This document shows, piece after piece, positions 23,001 through 33,149 of a DNA stretch of 52,321 nucleotides. Within the stretch, counting starts at the first letter, position 1; each line of letters begins with the position of its first letter. A program made the translations under genes and the position numbers. The notes under the pieces are model-generated. The model saw only the letters and a list, made by a program, of their open reading frames with translations, searched no databases and was not told where the DNA came from. The DNA lies in contig JAWQRO010000151.1 of assembly GCA_033557835.1 (NCBI GenBank), positions 1 to 52,321 on the forward strand. The letters are read 5' to 3'. Source of the stretch: Helochares maculicollis (taxonomy: Eukaryota > Arthropoda > Insecta > Coleoptera > Hydrophilidae).

Positions 23001-26000
23001 ATATATCTGTCACGGTCTTTCACCAGATCTCTGATCATAGGCTTGGTGGAAGTGATTTCCCTCTCCAGCGACCGATTGTAAGCTTCTCTCTGCTGCAAGT
23101 TCTCGTCGAGTTGCTCGCAGCTCTCCTCCATCATCTTAAGTCTCTGCTTGAGCAAATCGGCGTTATCCATAATGCTTTTGATTTCGTGTGGTTGTGCTTC
23201 ACTTTGAAACTTTTCCTGAGCTTTCGTTTGATCCCTAAATACTTTGACTAGTTCTTTCAAAGCCTCCAGTGCTTGTCTTTTGCTGGCGACCTCCTGGTTG
23301 GTCTTGTTGAAATCTTCCGTAAGCACCTCCAGCATTTTATTCTTGTCTAAGAGTATTGCGTTCACTTCCAGCAAGTGGGAGGTCAGTTTGTCGATCGTTT
23401 CATTAGTGACTGCCTCATCTTCCTGGTTGTATTTCGACACGGGGTAGAGAAGTTTTATGTCGAGGGAAGCGTTGTACTGAGAAAGTGAATCATGGCGGAA
23501 GTGGTTGATAAGCTCTATGACGGAATTGAAGGTATAGGGTTCAGTAAACCCATACTTTCCATTCACGTAACAAATCTTGATTAGTTTGTTGGCACCTCCT
23601 TTCCTTAAAGTCAAAGTGTATTCGCCGCTTTTGTTGGAAGCATCTCGGACCAAAAAGGTTCCATCGCAGGTGTCGTTCAGCTTTTCGTTGACTTCATCAC
23701 GAGTTATGTTGCCCCAGTACCATTCGGCGTCTTCCAGCCGGGTCAAGAATTTGTCTTTGTCCAGGGTATTGTAGCCCATCCTGGAGTCTTTTCGCGGCGG
23801 AATGGCAGGCGCCGAAGCGAACTCTGGGAGCCGTTCGCCCCAATCGCAGTTGAGGAGGAGGAGTTCCACTATTCTATTGTGGGCTTGCGTGTTGTAAACG
23901 ACTTGGATGATACGTTCCCAAGGCGGTCTTAAGAATATATGGCACATTGCTTGAATCAAAACAGTTGGCAATTGAGCATTGCCGCGGGCGTGCTCCATCT
24001 GGCACATACGGCACAAGTGTGCCATGATGTACTTGAGGGTGCTCTTGTGGTGCTCTGGGATTTCTTCCACCAAGTGACTGAGTAGCTGGAAACATTGTTC
24101 GTCGCTTCTCACTTCTACAACGAAAGAAAACCAGACATTACATGGTTCGGTTGCTGGCAAAAAAACTTAACACTTACTAGTAGCCTCCAAAAATCGGTCG
24201 TACCATTGAACTGGTATAATAGGATCAGGTAACTCTCGTAGAAACTTCTTAAGGACGTTTGCAATCGTTGCAGCGCTGTATTCACTTAAATCTAAATTAT
24301 AACTATGTTCATTCAATTTTGCACGGAGCTCATTTACTTGATCTGTTGAAGCTGCTGAGTAATACAGATTGTACAGTTCCAGTGTAGGGTTGCTTTTAGC
24401 AAGGTGTTCGAGTTCTTGGCAACATTTCATTACCTAAAAAAAAACAAAACCAGTCAAAGAATTGCAAATTACAAAGACAAAAATTTAAATTTATAATTGT
24501 GACTTGGTTTAAATGAGAGGTAATGCAAGGACACACATAATTTGAGCTCACATACAGGTGTATAACTTCATTACTACATAACTACATGTCATGAACGTGA
24601 AGAGATTTTAAGTTATATCGAGACTCCAAGTTATAACGCAAGTCTATATTATAACAAATATCTTGCTTTGTACACACATCTAATACAAAACAGGAATTTA
24701 ACTCACAATGTTCGTTTAACTCAACCAGAGTCTATGCCACGGGGAAAACTAGTTTTTAAGTGCAAAATAAGATTTTATCATAGCAAAAATTTGTGGTAAT
24801 CGATACAAGCAATATTGAGACGGTGCCAGATCTGGAACGTATGTTGGGTGTGGTATTACACCACATCCAAAGCTTTTGGCGAGTTACTAAATTTGTATTA
24901 CGTCTCACATTATCCTGATGAGACTTTTCTATTTATCAATTCTGACCCTGTCGGTTTAAATGACTCATTCAATTTATCCAGCTGATAATACTTCAGGATT
25001 AATTATTCCTTATATTCGGCATAAGTTTCAAAAATCGATTCTCTTAACAATCCGAAAGTTTTCCAAAAAAGCCAATGGATCATAGCATTAGTCTAACACA
25101 TACTGAAAGTTTAGTTATAAGGCACGTCTAAGTCAAAACATGGGTCTGACATGGCAAATCCATGAAGTTGGAAACTAAATAATTGTGGTTCTTTTATAGG
25201 AAATTTAGTTGTAAACTAGAAAAAACCTCAATTCACATATGTTCTGTCCAACACTATTAAAGGCTTTTTCCAGTTTTTCAGTTAGCATTTCATTTTGACC
25301 AGTAAATTTATTTTTGGTAAAAGATGATTCCACATTAATTTGATTACATAAACATTATTGCATTTACCATTCAGGTAGTACTGCAAATTTTGATTAAAGT
25401 AATCATCTGAAGGTGCCATGTCAAGACTGTACGGTGGATGTGGGAACACATGCCAATGAAGCTCAAATAATTTTTGCTGAGAGGCCAAAGATGTGAAGAG
25501 CATTGTCGTGTTGAAAGGCAATTGTTTTTCAGTTTGGTAGTTCTGGTTGCTTTTCTTCATTTGCCCCATTCAGTCTTCAAAGGTTTGCTCCATGATCTTT
25601 CTCGATTATTATACACAACCCACTTTTCATAAGCAGTTTTCCAAAAATAGCTCACTTTGGTTGCGTTTCAGAAGCTTATCACAAATGCTAACTTATTTTG
25701 TTATGAGAATTTTTTTAAATTAATGTGAAGCTCATAGATCGAGATTTGTAAAGTAACAAAGGTGTTTTAGATATTTGTCTATACAGGTACGGGCTACTAT
25801 TAGTTTTTCCGTAATCTCACGTATTGTACTATGACTATCGTCAATTGCTTTGATTTGGTCATCATCAACTTGAACACGGCGATAAGAGAGTTTCTCATAT
25901 TTAATTGAAAAGCGCATGAGCAAAATTTGGCAAACTAATATTGACATTGACGTTGTTTTATTTTTTTTTATTTTTTATAATTGGATGATCCTCTTTTGTT

Positions 26001-27992
26001 TAACCCATATTTACGTTGAGATCAAACACTTTTACGTTGATTGGTTAAAGTTTACGTACATAAACATGCTAAAAACCAACTCAGGATCATCGCCTGCCAA
26101 GCAAGTAACTGGGGTTCGATTCCCAACCAAGAACTGACATTGTGTGTACGACTGTAGTATCGCAAGTCCACAAAATTAAGTTGTAAAAAGCCAAACTCTT
26201 GATTGAAGATGGATATCTGACTTCATACTGAGAAGTTCAATGAAAGGAATAATAAGAAGAACAAGACAACGTAACTCTATCCATAAAATCCTTGATTACT
26301 TAGTTCTAACAAACTCAAACACAAGCTTGGTTCGCACAAAGAGTAGCTCAAAATGTTACTCTAGCATAAAGCAGCATGTCTAGCTCGTAGCATGGTTCTC
26401 ACTTGGATTGTGAATTAAGTTCATATTGCAAATGTAGCCGTTGAAACAAACACAATGATAGCACCAATCTATCTCAGATGCCTAATCTAGTTCAAAATGC
26501 AAGTCTAGCCTTTAATGCGAGTTTATTTCGTGACACGGGTCTACCTCATGATAGGATTCAAGAAACAAAATCTAATTATATGGCTCGAATTTGACAAAGG
26601 GGAAGGAAGCATGACGAGGGAGAACGGAAAAGGTTTAAATGTAAGACCAGGATCCAAAAAGAACTATTCTGTAGAAGTTTACTTACAATGGCTGGTGCGG
26701 GCGAATCAGCAGGATTAAATTGGACACAAAGTCCTTGTCCAAATATGGATTTCCACTGCACTCCCAATGGACGCTCTGCAGTTGGTCGGCAGGTAGGCAA
26801 CCCGGTAGCAGCACAGGTACGATGTGCAACTAAACCACAATCTGCAAATCACAACACAAACATTTTAAATTACGTATGTTCGGCTAGGGTATCGTTGAAG
26901 TTAAATATTCACTTGATTAAAATATCTTCAGAGTTAACTTAATGCCTAAGATTGTGATGTTAGTAAAATGCCTCCTCAAAATGTCATTTTAGTTGCTTAG
27001 TTATATTTGTGGTCTACTTAGTTATCGGATCTGTCTAGTTACCTTGGCATATGAAACCCTGATGCAGGAGTCCACGAAGATACTTATTACACTTATCACA
27101 ACGTTCTAGTGTACTAAAACTATGCTGAGTTAAATTATGGGCGAAATTTTCATTGTAGTTGTAGACTTCAGAAGAATTTGTAGGTTCAGGTGGGTTAAGC
27201 AGTTCGCTTATGCAGGTCAAAATGGATTTCTGGTGAAACTCATCTTTGATTCCCATATTCTGAAATTCAAGCAATTATGAAATATGAAGTGCACTGATCA
27301 CCCGACAGGGTGTTGACAAGTTGGTGTTTGAGTTATTGACCTCGATTGAATCGACTAGCGCTCATCGATTTCGACTCACCTGTAATTTTTCCTTGTCCAA
27401 ATGAATAAGATCAGCACCTTTGATGTCCTTACAACGAAATACATCCGAGTATGGATAGAGATTCAAAGCGGCCATCCATTCAACGACGTGGGATGAAGTC
27501 CATTCAGAAATTGGCTGCAAACAAAAAATGAGCGCTGTGTTAAAAGAATTCGATATTTCAGAAGTAAAAGCTTATTTAAGAACTAAACGCACAATTTTTA
27601 AAATTAAACGGTAATTCCAAAAATAAATCAATAAGAATGTTTCAGAGCGTCTCGATTTTATTGTATGGATTAACAATATCAATCCGCCCGCAAACTGCAC
27701 AAATGACCAACATTAGTTAAAATTCGGACTAAATCGCTAGTTTAAGGGGAGTGGATGCTTGTAAAAGTTCGTTCAAAACGTGAATTAAGGCGCTGCTAGG
27801 AAAATGCGGTTAATAACCGTCCCTCTTAAGACCTTTAAATGAAGATTAAACCCTCTTTATCCTCACAATTTGACTTAATGCTATTAAGTTAAATCTAATA
27901 TTAAAACAAAGGATTCTTACATCCGTCGGTGATATGTCAAAACTGCTTTGAAACGATCCTTCGACGCCACGAAAAATAAATATAAATTCCAT
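16547..27992 (-). CDS. Pi3K21B: Class IA PI3-kinase regulatory subunit with SAM, C1, RhoGAP-like, SH2, iSH2, SH2 domains
   Basis: Seven coding exons (27992-27921, 27514-27380, 27259-27043, 26841-26687, 24433-24178, 24114-22998, 17012-16547) join in frame through GT-AG introns to 2418 bp, or 805 residues plus stop. In order: SAM domain about 27-91; C1 zinc finger 110-159 with the full HX12CX2CX13CX2CX4HX2CX7C pattern; RhoGAP-like region about 175-385; N-SH2 about 410-505 (GTFLVR, Arg435); inter-SH2 coiled coil about 510-655; C-SH2 about 694-790 (GTFLVR, Arg721). The SH2-iSH2-SH2 core closely matches p85/p60 adaptors. These bind p110, hold it inactive, and recruit it to phosphotyrosine (YxxM) sites on receptors and IRS/Chico proteins in insulin signalling. 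No SH3 is present. Drosophila p60 has only the SH2-iSH2-SH2 part. ATG 27992 is the first in-frame Met after the predicted leader splice. Family is near certain; the 5' end is less so. Confidence 0.93.
17960..18520. repeat. Intronic repeat module, copy 1 (split)
   Basis: Two landmarks, atgtggatgggtaat at about 18012 and attcccctcagaa with ggagttggacgggctcgg at 18461-18511, recur in the same order at 20731 and 20829-20875. This copy has extra sequence between the landmarks. It lies inside the large PI3K adaptor intron. No coding potential was seen. Confidence 0.6.
18838..20100 (+). mobile_element. Degenerate mariner element, mauritiana (Mos1-like) type, in a PI3K intron
   Basis: The 5' end at 18838 follows a TA and reads tgaggtgcccactttaaaat followed by gtcgtttt, resembling a Mos1-type terminal repeat. 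The 3' repeat is not recognisable. Inside is a broken mariner transposase relic. The element is in antisense to the host gene. The 3' flank (ttgaataaaaaatgttttacca at 20034) recurs at 20222, suggesting a local duplication at or beyond its 3' end. Confidence 0.85.
19009..20040 (+). pseudogene. Mariner transposase pseudogene (mauritiana type)
   Basis: Conceptual reading across frames gives NFEPSKEHLRHVM, a helix-turn-helix region (QQLNVTRQAISDRLRAI), WVPHKLNER, GDEK (first catalytic Asp), CVWWGQ, HYELLKPGETANT, LQHD (second Asp) and APSDYHLF (third Asp). This is the D,D34D mariner arrangement. It is dead: codon 2 is a stop, the conserved Trp after GDEK is a stop, and there are several frameshifts. 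Expected length is about 345 residues. The two longest open pieces are 19249-19440 and 19566-19943. Confidence 0.9.
20690..20885. repeat. Intronic repeat module, copy 2
   Basis: Contains atgtggatgggtaat at 20731, a t-rich stretch ending ttttttccctcca, attcccctcagaa at 20829 and ggagttggacgggctcgg, matching the module at 17960-18520. Here the landmarks are compact. The mariner relic lies between the two copies. Confidence 0.6.
20900..22990. other. Rest of the large PI3K adaptor intron, nothing recognised
   Basis: AT-rich intronic DNA. No exon with matching phase, RNA gene or element was identified. The 69-codon frame at 22035-22244 lacks any recognisable motif. Confidence 0.5.
22998..24114 (-). 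CDS. Pi3K21B: PI3K adaptor coding exon 6 (RhoGAP end, N-SH2, inter-SH2)
   Basis: The 1117-bp exon has acceptor cgttgtag|AAG and donor ATAAG|gtaagc. It encodes the rest of the RhoGAP-like domain, a basic proline-containing linker (APAIPPRKDSR), the N-terminal SH2 (EWYWGNITRDEV, GTFLVRDAS, YGFTEPYTFNSVIELINHF) and the inter-SH2 coiled coil with IMDNADLLKQRL, matching the p110-contacting helix of p85. The frame is intact throughout. The iSH2 is a few residues shorter than human p85 before this helix. Confidence 0.97.
24178..24433 (-). CDS. Pi3K21B: PI3K adaptor coding exon 5 (RhoGAP-like domain, first half)
   Basis: The acceptor follows a T-run ending ttttag|GTA; the donor is ACTA|gtaagt. It encodes VMKCCQELEHLAKS, then LYNLYYSAASTDQVNELRAK, then ANVLKKFLRELPDPIIPVQW. 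The LKKFLRELPDPIIP stretch is the classic RhoGAP helix. The position equivalent to the RhoGAP arginine finger (LYR in p85) is Tyr218 here. Confidence 0.92.
25163..25960 (-). mobile_element. Decayed mariner relic, mellifera type, antisense to plus and inside a PI3K intron
   Basis: On the minus strand pieces read VDDDQIKAIDDSHSTIREI, EKWVVYNNRERSW, HDNA (in a shifted frame), HVFPHPPYSLDMAPSD and LQYYLNGK, in the order of a mariner transposase. The residue before EKW, normally the first catalytic Asp in GDEKW, reads Tyr. The plus-strand end at about 25163 (tgaagttggaaactaaataa followed by ttgtgg) resembles a mellifera-type terminal repeat. The other terminus is not recognisable. Multiple stops and frameshifts make it non-functional. 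Confidence 0.82.
26060..26160 (+). mobile_element. Possible tRNA-derived SINE fragment (B box)
   Basis: ggggttcgattccc at 26111-26124 is a good Pol III B box with a near-complete T-arm (TGGGG/CCCAA, one mismatch). It is preceded by cgcctgccaagcaagtaact. A convincing A box and cloverleaf are not visible, so this is more likely a SINE head or tRNA relic than a functional tRNA. Confidence 0.4.
26687..26841 (-). CDS. Pi3K21B: PI3K adaptor coding exon 4 (end of C1, start of RhoGAP-like region)
   Basis: The acceptor is tttgcag|ATT; the donor is GCCATT|gtaagt. It supplies Cys143, His148, Cys151 and Cys159 of the C1 finger, completing the zinc-binding set. The next part, FGQGLCVQFNPADSPAPAI, matches the start of the p85 BH (RhoGAP-like) domain, where human p85 has a comparable F(A)PPD..PP stretch. 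Confidence 0.9.
27043..27259 (-). CDS. Pi3K21B: PI3K adaptor coding exon 3 (end of SAM, start of C1)
   Basis: The acceptor is gaatttcag|AAT; the donor is CCAAG|gtaact. It completes the SAM domain with NMGIKDEFHQKSILTCISEL (the xLGI....GhxxxIL hallmark). After a short acidic linker it starts the C1 domain: His110, Cys123, Cys126, Cys140. It ends in phase 1. Confidence 0.9.
27380..27514 (-). CDS. Pi3K21B: PI3K adaptor coding exon 2 (SAM domain, first part)
   Basis: The acceptor is tttgcag|CCA; the donor is TTACAG|gtgagt. The exon is 135 bp, phase 0 at both ends. It encodes PISEWTSSHVVEWMAALNL, YPYSDVFRCKDIKGADL and IHLDKEKLQ. The W-x-x-x-x-V-x-x-W start, the (Y)...F...(I)xGxxLL centre and the L...(L) end are typical of SAM domains, which mediate protein-protein (rarely RNA) contacts. 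Confidence 0.88.
27921..27992 (-). CDS. Pi3K21B: PI3K adaptor coding exon 1 (N-terminal 24 residues)
   Basis: ATG at 27992 follows atatttag|GTA; the donor is ACGGAT|gtaaga. It encodes MEFIFIFRGVEGSFQSSF, then DISPTD, with no SH3 signature. The exon ends in phase 0, so the join to the SAM exon is clean. If the leader exon splices to 27995, the frame upstream stays open for about 40 codons without another Met, which supports this start. Confidence 0.65.
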
Positions 27993-28132
27993 TACCTAAA
28001 TATTAATAATGGATTTCATTAGGCTCTCACTCAACTACGAATAATTCATTTAATTAGTATATATGAAACCAAACTTCATCACTACGCTCGATTAAACAAT
28101 GCGTCGTCATTGTCTCGCGCTTCCCCACTTAC

Positions 28133-28300
28133 CGAGATTTTCGCTAAGCAAATATCTTGTAAATAGTGAACTGCTTTTAGCGAGAGAACAACACCTTTGA
28201 GACGGGTGGCTTGTTAACTTGGGCTTCGCTTCGCTGAGCGACGCCTTAAGGGATCGCAATTTGAGGGTACGTCCCCCATTTTGAAAGATCCGCGCTAGAA
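28133..28300 (-). other. Pi3K21B: Probable 5' leader exon of the PI3K adaptor gene
   Basis: On the minus strand, CTCG|gtaagtgg at 28133/28132 is a strong donor at the end of a GC-richer block. A candidate acceptor (ttaatatttag) with an upstream tactaat branch-like motif lies at 27996, giving a 137-bp intron and joining to GTA-ATG. The start of transcription cannot be seen, so the upstream limit is arbitrary. Confidence 0.5.
28214..28279 (-). promoter_or_regulatory. Short upstream ORF in the predicted leader
   Basis: A 21-codon frame, MGDVPSNCDPLRRRSAKRS(P)S then TAA, starts in the predicted leader exon in a different frame from the main ATG. If the leader is transcribed as proposed, this uORF could lower translation of the adaptor. 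It depends entirely on the leader model. Confidence 0.35.
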
Positions 28301-28612
28301 ATTTTCGAATCAACTATAAATTTGGGGCCATTTCTTTTTAACGCGCAGTAAATTTGTGATCGAAGAGCAGCCTGGCAAAGTTCTTCGAGCGCGACACGTG
28401 CATGTATGGGTAACCTGGACCAGCCATTGCGACCACAGAAACGATTTTATGTAATCCGGTAGCCCGAAGAGCACGATTCCAGTAGCGTCTCTATTTCTGA
28501 CACGCTCGAGCCAATAAGGAACTATTTGAGTACTCGGTTTACCTTCACCTTCACACAGGCGATAGAAAAATGAATTTATATGATCGGAGTAATCGAGGAT
28601 CAGTTTCGAGTT

Positions 28613-28760
28613 TTAGGGAAGCGAGATCTTATGTGGAACGTTCCGCAAGGTCACAAAATATTGACGGAAGATGGTTCGGAATTTTAGGGAAGCGACGAGT
28701 CGAATGCACATCCCGCAAGGCCAGCAAATAAGGAACGGAGTGCGAACGCAGCCAGAACCG
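28613..28760. repeat. Two-copy ~70-bp direct repeat
   Basis: ttttagggaagcga...cccgcaagg(t/c)ca is present at about 28611 and 28682, separated by about 71 bp, with moderate divergence. Function is unknown. Frames on the minus strand here have no recognisable domain. Confidence 0.6.
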
Positions 28761-28829
28761 AAAGTGTAAGAAACGCAGGCATAAAGAGTACCCAATCAAG
28801 AACGGCATTTTCATTTTTAGCACATTATG

Positions 28830-29690
28830 CTAAGAGCCTGATTAAAAAAGTCGATCACGTCATTCCTGTATCTCAGCTCAGCCAATGCTAGCTTATTAAT
28901 TTTGATTTCATAGCGCAACTTGTCTGTCCCATGCCGTCCTCTAATACCAGTTGACCTTATATAGTGCAAGTACTACTTTTGAGTGTTAGCTTTAGACTTA
29001 AAAGACATGAATGAATTGTATAAGTTTCTATTATATTGGTATTAGTGCGTGCTGCCATTTACTAAACGCAATATGCTGCGCAGGTTATGCTAGGGCTGAT
29101 GCCTCTACACAAACCCCAAGAGGCGATTCGTTCGATGAATAAGCTAGGTTATCGTCTACCGTCTAGAAATGTTGTCGTCGGATCTAGAATCCTATGAATT
29201 TGGAAATGTGGATCTAGTAGGCTTTGAAGATAAACACCGAAACGAAGGAATGTGTGAACGCGGAAACATGAATTCAGAACCGAAACATGAGAAATCTAGG
29301 GTCTAGGATCTAAGACTCAGAATCTCTAACGTAAAAAAGCTAAGATCTGGGATTCGCATATCCATACTGCATTAAAGTACCCGCAGAAATTAATAATTAA
29401 TGAAAACACAATGTTTAATTTCTATATCTTGCATATACTTCAACGCGTACATTCAACATTACAATAATTGTTTTAAAGAACTTCGCGTCTTGTTTAGTGC
29501 ATATTTGGAGTACTACTAGAGTGAAATTTTAAAACTTAATTTAGATATATGCAGGTACAGTCCCAAATCCGTTTGCCAATTTATACAAACCACTAGATGA
29601 GGCTAATTATTTAACATTTATTTGAGGTATTTGAATTTTTTATTTTAAGATGAAATTTTCACAATTAAAAAGTAGTACTTCCAGTACTCC
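28830..29690. other. Intergenic stretch, no gene seen
   Basis: AT-rich, with the first sparse 'ctagaaat/gaatcta' words from about 29160 that become a repeat domain further right. No gene evidence. Confidence 0.5.
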
Positions 29691-30000
29691 AATCTTGGTT
29701 AAATTTTGTACTCACTACTCTTGTATGTCATTTAAGATGTGCACAAAGTTTCAACTCGACAGCGCTGATTTAACGACTGATTCACTTGAAAAACTTTAAA
29801 ATCTGTGTGGTAAAGAGGTACTTCCGGTGGTTCAACTTGTCCCAAAACTTGGGACAGATCTACGATTTGTTATAAAAATCTTATTCGAAATTTCATCGCT
29901 CCACCTAAAGTTATGCGGGCGCTATAACGTCTACACATTCACATACAGACAGCATGCCAAAAATGGTCAAAATTCAGAGAATTCACAGGAAAGTCAAAAT
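29690..30000 (-). mobile_element. Dispersed repeat family, copy C
   Basis: Read on the minus strand it follows copy A: tgccat/ggcatgctgtctgtatg, tgaatgtgtagac, caccggaagtacctctttac, and ttttcaagtgaatcagtcg. It is the opposite orientation to the copies at 9.8 and 38.36 kb. No reading frame was found. Confidence 0.6.
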
Positions 30001-33000
30001 TAAATCAAAAGCTCCAATAAGCATTGAAACGTGACTGCAGGGTTTAGATCGAACGAGGCAATCTAGGAATCAGAATTATGTGATTTGTACCGAGGAGCTC
30101 TAGGCCCTAGAAATAACGAAAAATCATTATTCCTATTATTAAAAAATACGAGCCTAGAAATCTTTACGACTAAACACTCTTAATTGGGCAATCTAGTCTG
30201 CAGCAAAACGCTGAATCAGGAAATTTGGAGATGATCGCAAATTTGATCGGTGACCAGGAACTTTTGAAATAAGAATTTTAATCAAAAGCTTTGTGAGAAT
30301 TTAAAAATTAAACTTAGAGCCTTAGTCTCTAAATTTTGAAACTGGGAATCTTAGATTTCGAAATTTAAATGGATGAGTCCTCGAATCCAGGAATTAGGAA
30401 TTGGATATTCGAGCCTACAAAATGTAACCCAGGAACCTGGAAGGGTTGGCAGTTAAATTTTCAATTAAAAAAATATGAAACCTACAGCCAAGAATTTTAC
30501 GAGTGGTAACGTGAATATAGGAGCCTGCGGACCAAGATATTGAAGTCTAGGTTTGGACTTTGAAGAATTGAAAGGACGAGTTCTTTAGTCTAGGAGCTGG
30601 GATTTGGATATACCAATCAAAATAATTTTACGAGTAGAACTTTCGATCAAGGAATCTGGAGTGGTTTACAGTATAAATTTCAATCGAAAAGTATAAAAGC
30701 TTTTGACAATAAATACTCGTATCCAGAATTTTGTGATTGTCGAAACATGAACATAGGAGCCTGCACAACAAGATATTGAAGTCTAGGCATAAGACTTTAA
30801 AGAATTGAATGGATGAGTCCTGGATTCTAGGATTTAGATATACCTATCTAAATATTTTTATGAGTAGAACTTTCAGTCAAGGAATTCGGACCTGTTGACA
30901 GTATAAATTTCAATCGAAAAGTACAAGCTTTCGACAGTAAAATTTCCAATTAAAACTTTTGTTATTGTCGAAACGTGAATATAGGAGACTACGGACCAAG
31001 GTATTGAAGCCTAGGCACGAGACTTTAAAGAATTGAAAGGATGGGTCCTTTAGTCGAGGAGTTGGGATTTGGACATACCAATCCAAATATTTTTACGAGT
31101 AGAACTTTCGATCAAGGAATCAGGAGCGGTTGACAGTATAAATTTCAATCGAAAAGTATAAAAGTTTTCGACAGTAAAACCGCAAATCAAGAATTTTGTG
31201 ATTGTCGAAACGTGAATATAGGAGCCTGCTGACCAACATATTGAAGTTTAGGCACGAGATTTTAAATAATTGAATAAATGAGTCCTGGAGTTTAGAAATT
31301 GGGATTTAGATATACCAATCTAAATATTTTTATGGGTAGAACTTTCAATCAAGGAATCTGGAGCGGTTGACAGTATAAATTTCAATCGAAAAGTACAAGC
31401 TTTCGACAGTAAAAACTCAAAACCAGAATTTTGTGATTGTCGAAATGTAAACATAGGAGCCTGCACAACAAGATATTGAAGTCTAGGTACGAGAATTTAA
31501 AGAATTGAATGGATTAGTCCTGGAGTATGAGGATTTGGATATACCAGTCTGAGCATTTTCGGAAGTAGAACTTTCAGTCAAGGAACCTGAAGCGGTTGAT
31601 TGTACAAATTTCAATCAAAAAATATAAATGCTTGTCAGTAACAACTCCAAACAAGAAGTTTATGGGTGTCGATACATGAATATAGGAGCCTGTGGGCCAA
31701 AATATTTAAGTCTAGGCACGAGAATTCAAAATATTGATTGAATGAGTTTAGGAAACGAGAAAGCTGAGAACTCTCTATAGTAAAAAATTGAATCCCGAAG
31801 TATCAAAACATATAACCAAGAGCTTATGTGTCTAAATTTTGAAATCTAGTAGCTACAAATAAGGTATTCCAATGGAAGTATTCTGAAATCTAATAATGAA
31901 GATGTGGGTGTATGAGTGTAGAAATCTTTGGAAGTAAAATTTTGAATTGAGGAACCTGAAGCGCTCGATTGTAGCAATTTAAATAAAAAACTATGACAGA
32001 AAGATCCAAGAGCCGGCGTATCTAAATTTTAGAATCTATGAATCTGGAATTACAGGTCTGAATAGATGAATCCTGACACCTCACAATGTAAGATTTAGAA
32101 ACATATCTAGGAACTTCAACTAAGGAATCTGCGAGCGTTTGAAAGTAAACATTTCTTTGAAAGCCTAAATATTAGTCTCCTTGACGCCTGGGGAATCTTA
32201 TAACGCGGTCACTTCAATTGGGACTCTGAGAACGAAATATAGTTGAAATTTCGTACACAAAGTCTGATGGTAAAAATATCAACCGATAAGGAGCCTAGGA
32301 ACCTATGAAGCTGGATGTTAGAATCTAGAGACTGAAGTTTAGAGATCTTAATGGACGCCTACTGGATCTAGGCATTAGAATCTAATTATTTCGCTTAAGG
32401 AATGTCAATCCAGGAATTTGGGAGCATTTGGTAGCAGAAATTTAAGTTAGGGAAGTTGGCAGCAATTAAATCAAAATCTTTGTGATCATGGGAAAATTAA
32501 TTTAGATATCGAGTGCAACTAGATTTTAGTTATTTGAAGTCATGGATTTAAATGGAGGAAGCATGTCACCTAGGGATCACGATTTAGAAATATGAGTATG
32601 GGATTTTCGATCAAGAAGTGTGCTTGGAAATTAATCATTGAATGCGAAAATGTGGGAGAGTAAAAATATCAATGCAAATCGCTGTGGCCTGCTACGATAT
32701 TGTTGAACATAAAGCCTATGAAGTTAACAAGTTAAAAAGAATGGAACCAAGATATGTATGAACTATAAATAATTAAATTCTAGGAACTGAAATGTAGGAT
32801 CTAAAAATCGGAATCGAGGACTCCTGGATTCTACGATTGTTAAATAAACAATATGAACCACTAAAGAGAAAGAAGTGCAATTTTGAAATTTGGAAACGAT
32901 AGCGAGGAAACATTTCAATCAATAAGTCTGAGAGCGTAGGAGAGCGAATTGGGGAGTCTATACATAGATTTAGATGGTGGAATCTGGTTAAAACTTGACA

Positions 33001-33074
33001 ATATATAGGAGTGGGGATTTTAAACGGAAGTACCGCAAGTAATTGACAGTAAAAGTTTAAACCCAAGGCACTGA

Positions 33075-33149
33075 GTTCGCTTAAAAGTAAAAATTGAAAA
33101 ACATCTGCGCGTTCGCTTAAAAGTAAAAATTGAAAAACATCTGCGCGTT
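33075..33149. repeat. Perfect 36-bp tandem duplication
   Basis: gttcgcttaaaagtaaaaat followed by tgaaaaacatctgcgc occurs twice without a difference, at 33075 and 33111. The perfection contrasts with the decayed surroundings, so the duplication is recent (or an assembly effect). Confidence 0.9.

Noticed and set aside
26107..26130. Functional tRNA gene
   Set aside because: Only a B box and an imperfect T-arm are visible; no anticodon arm or acceptor stem could be drawn.
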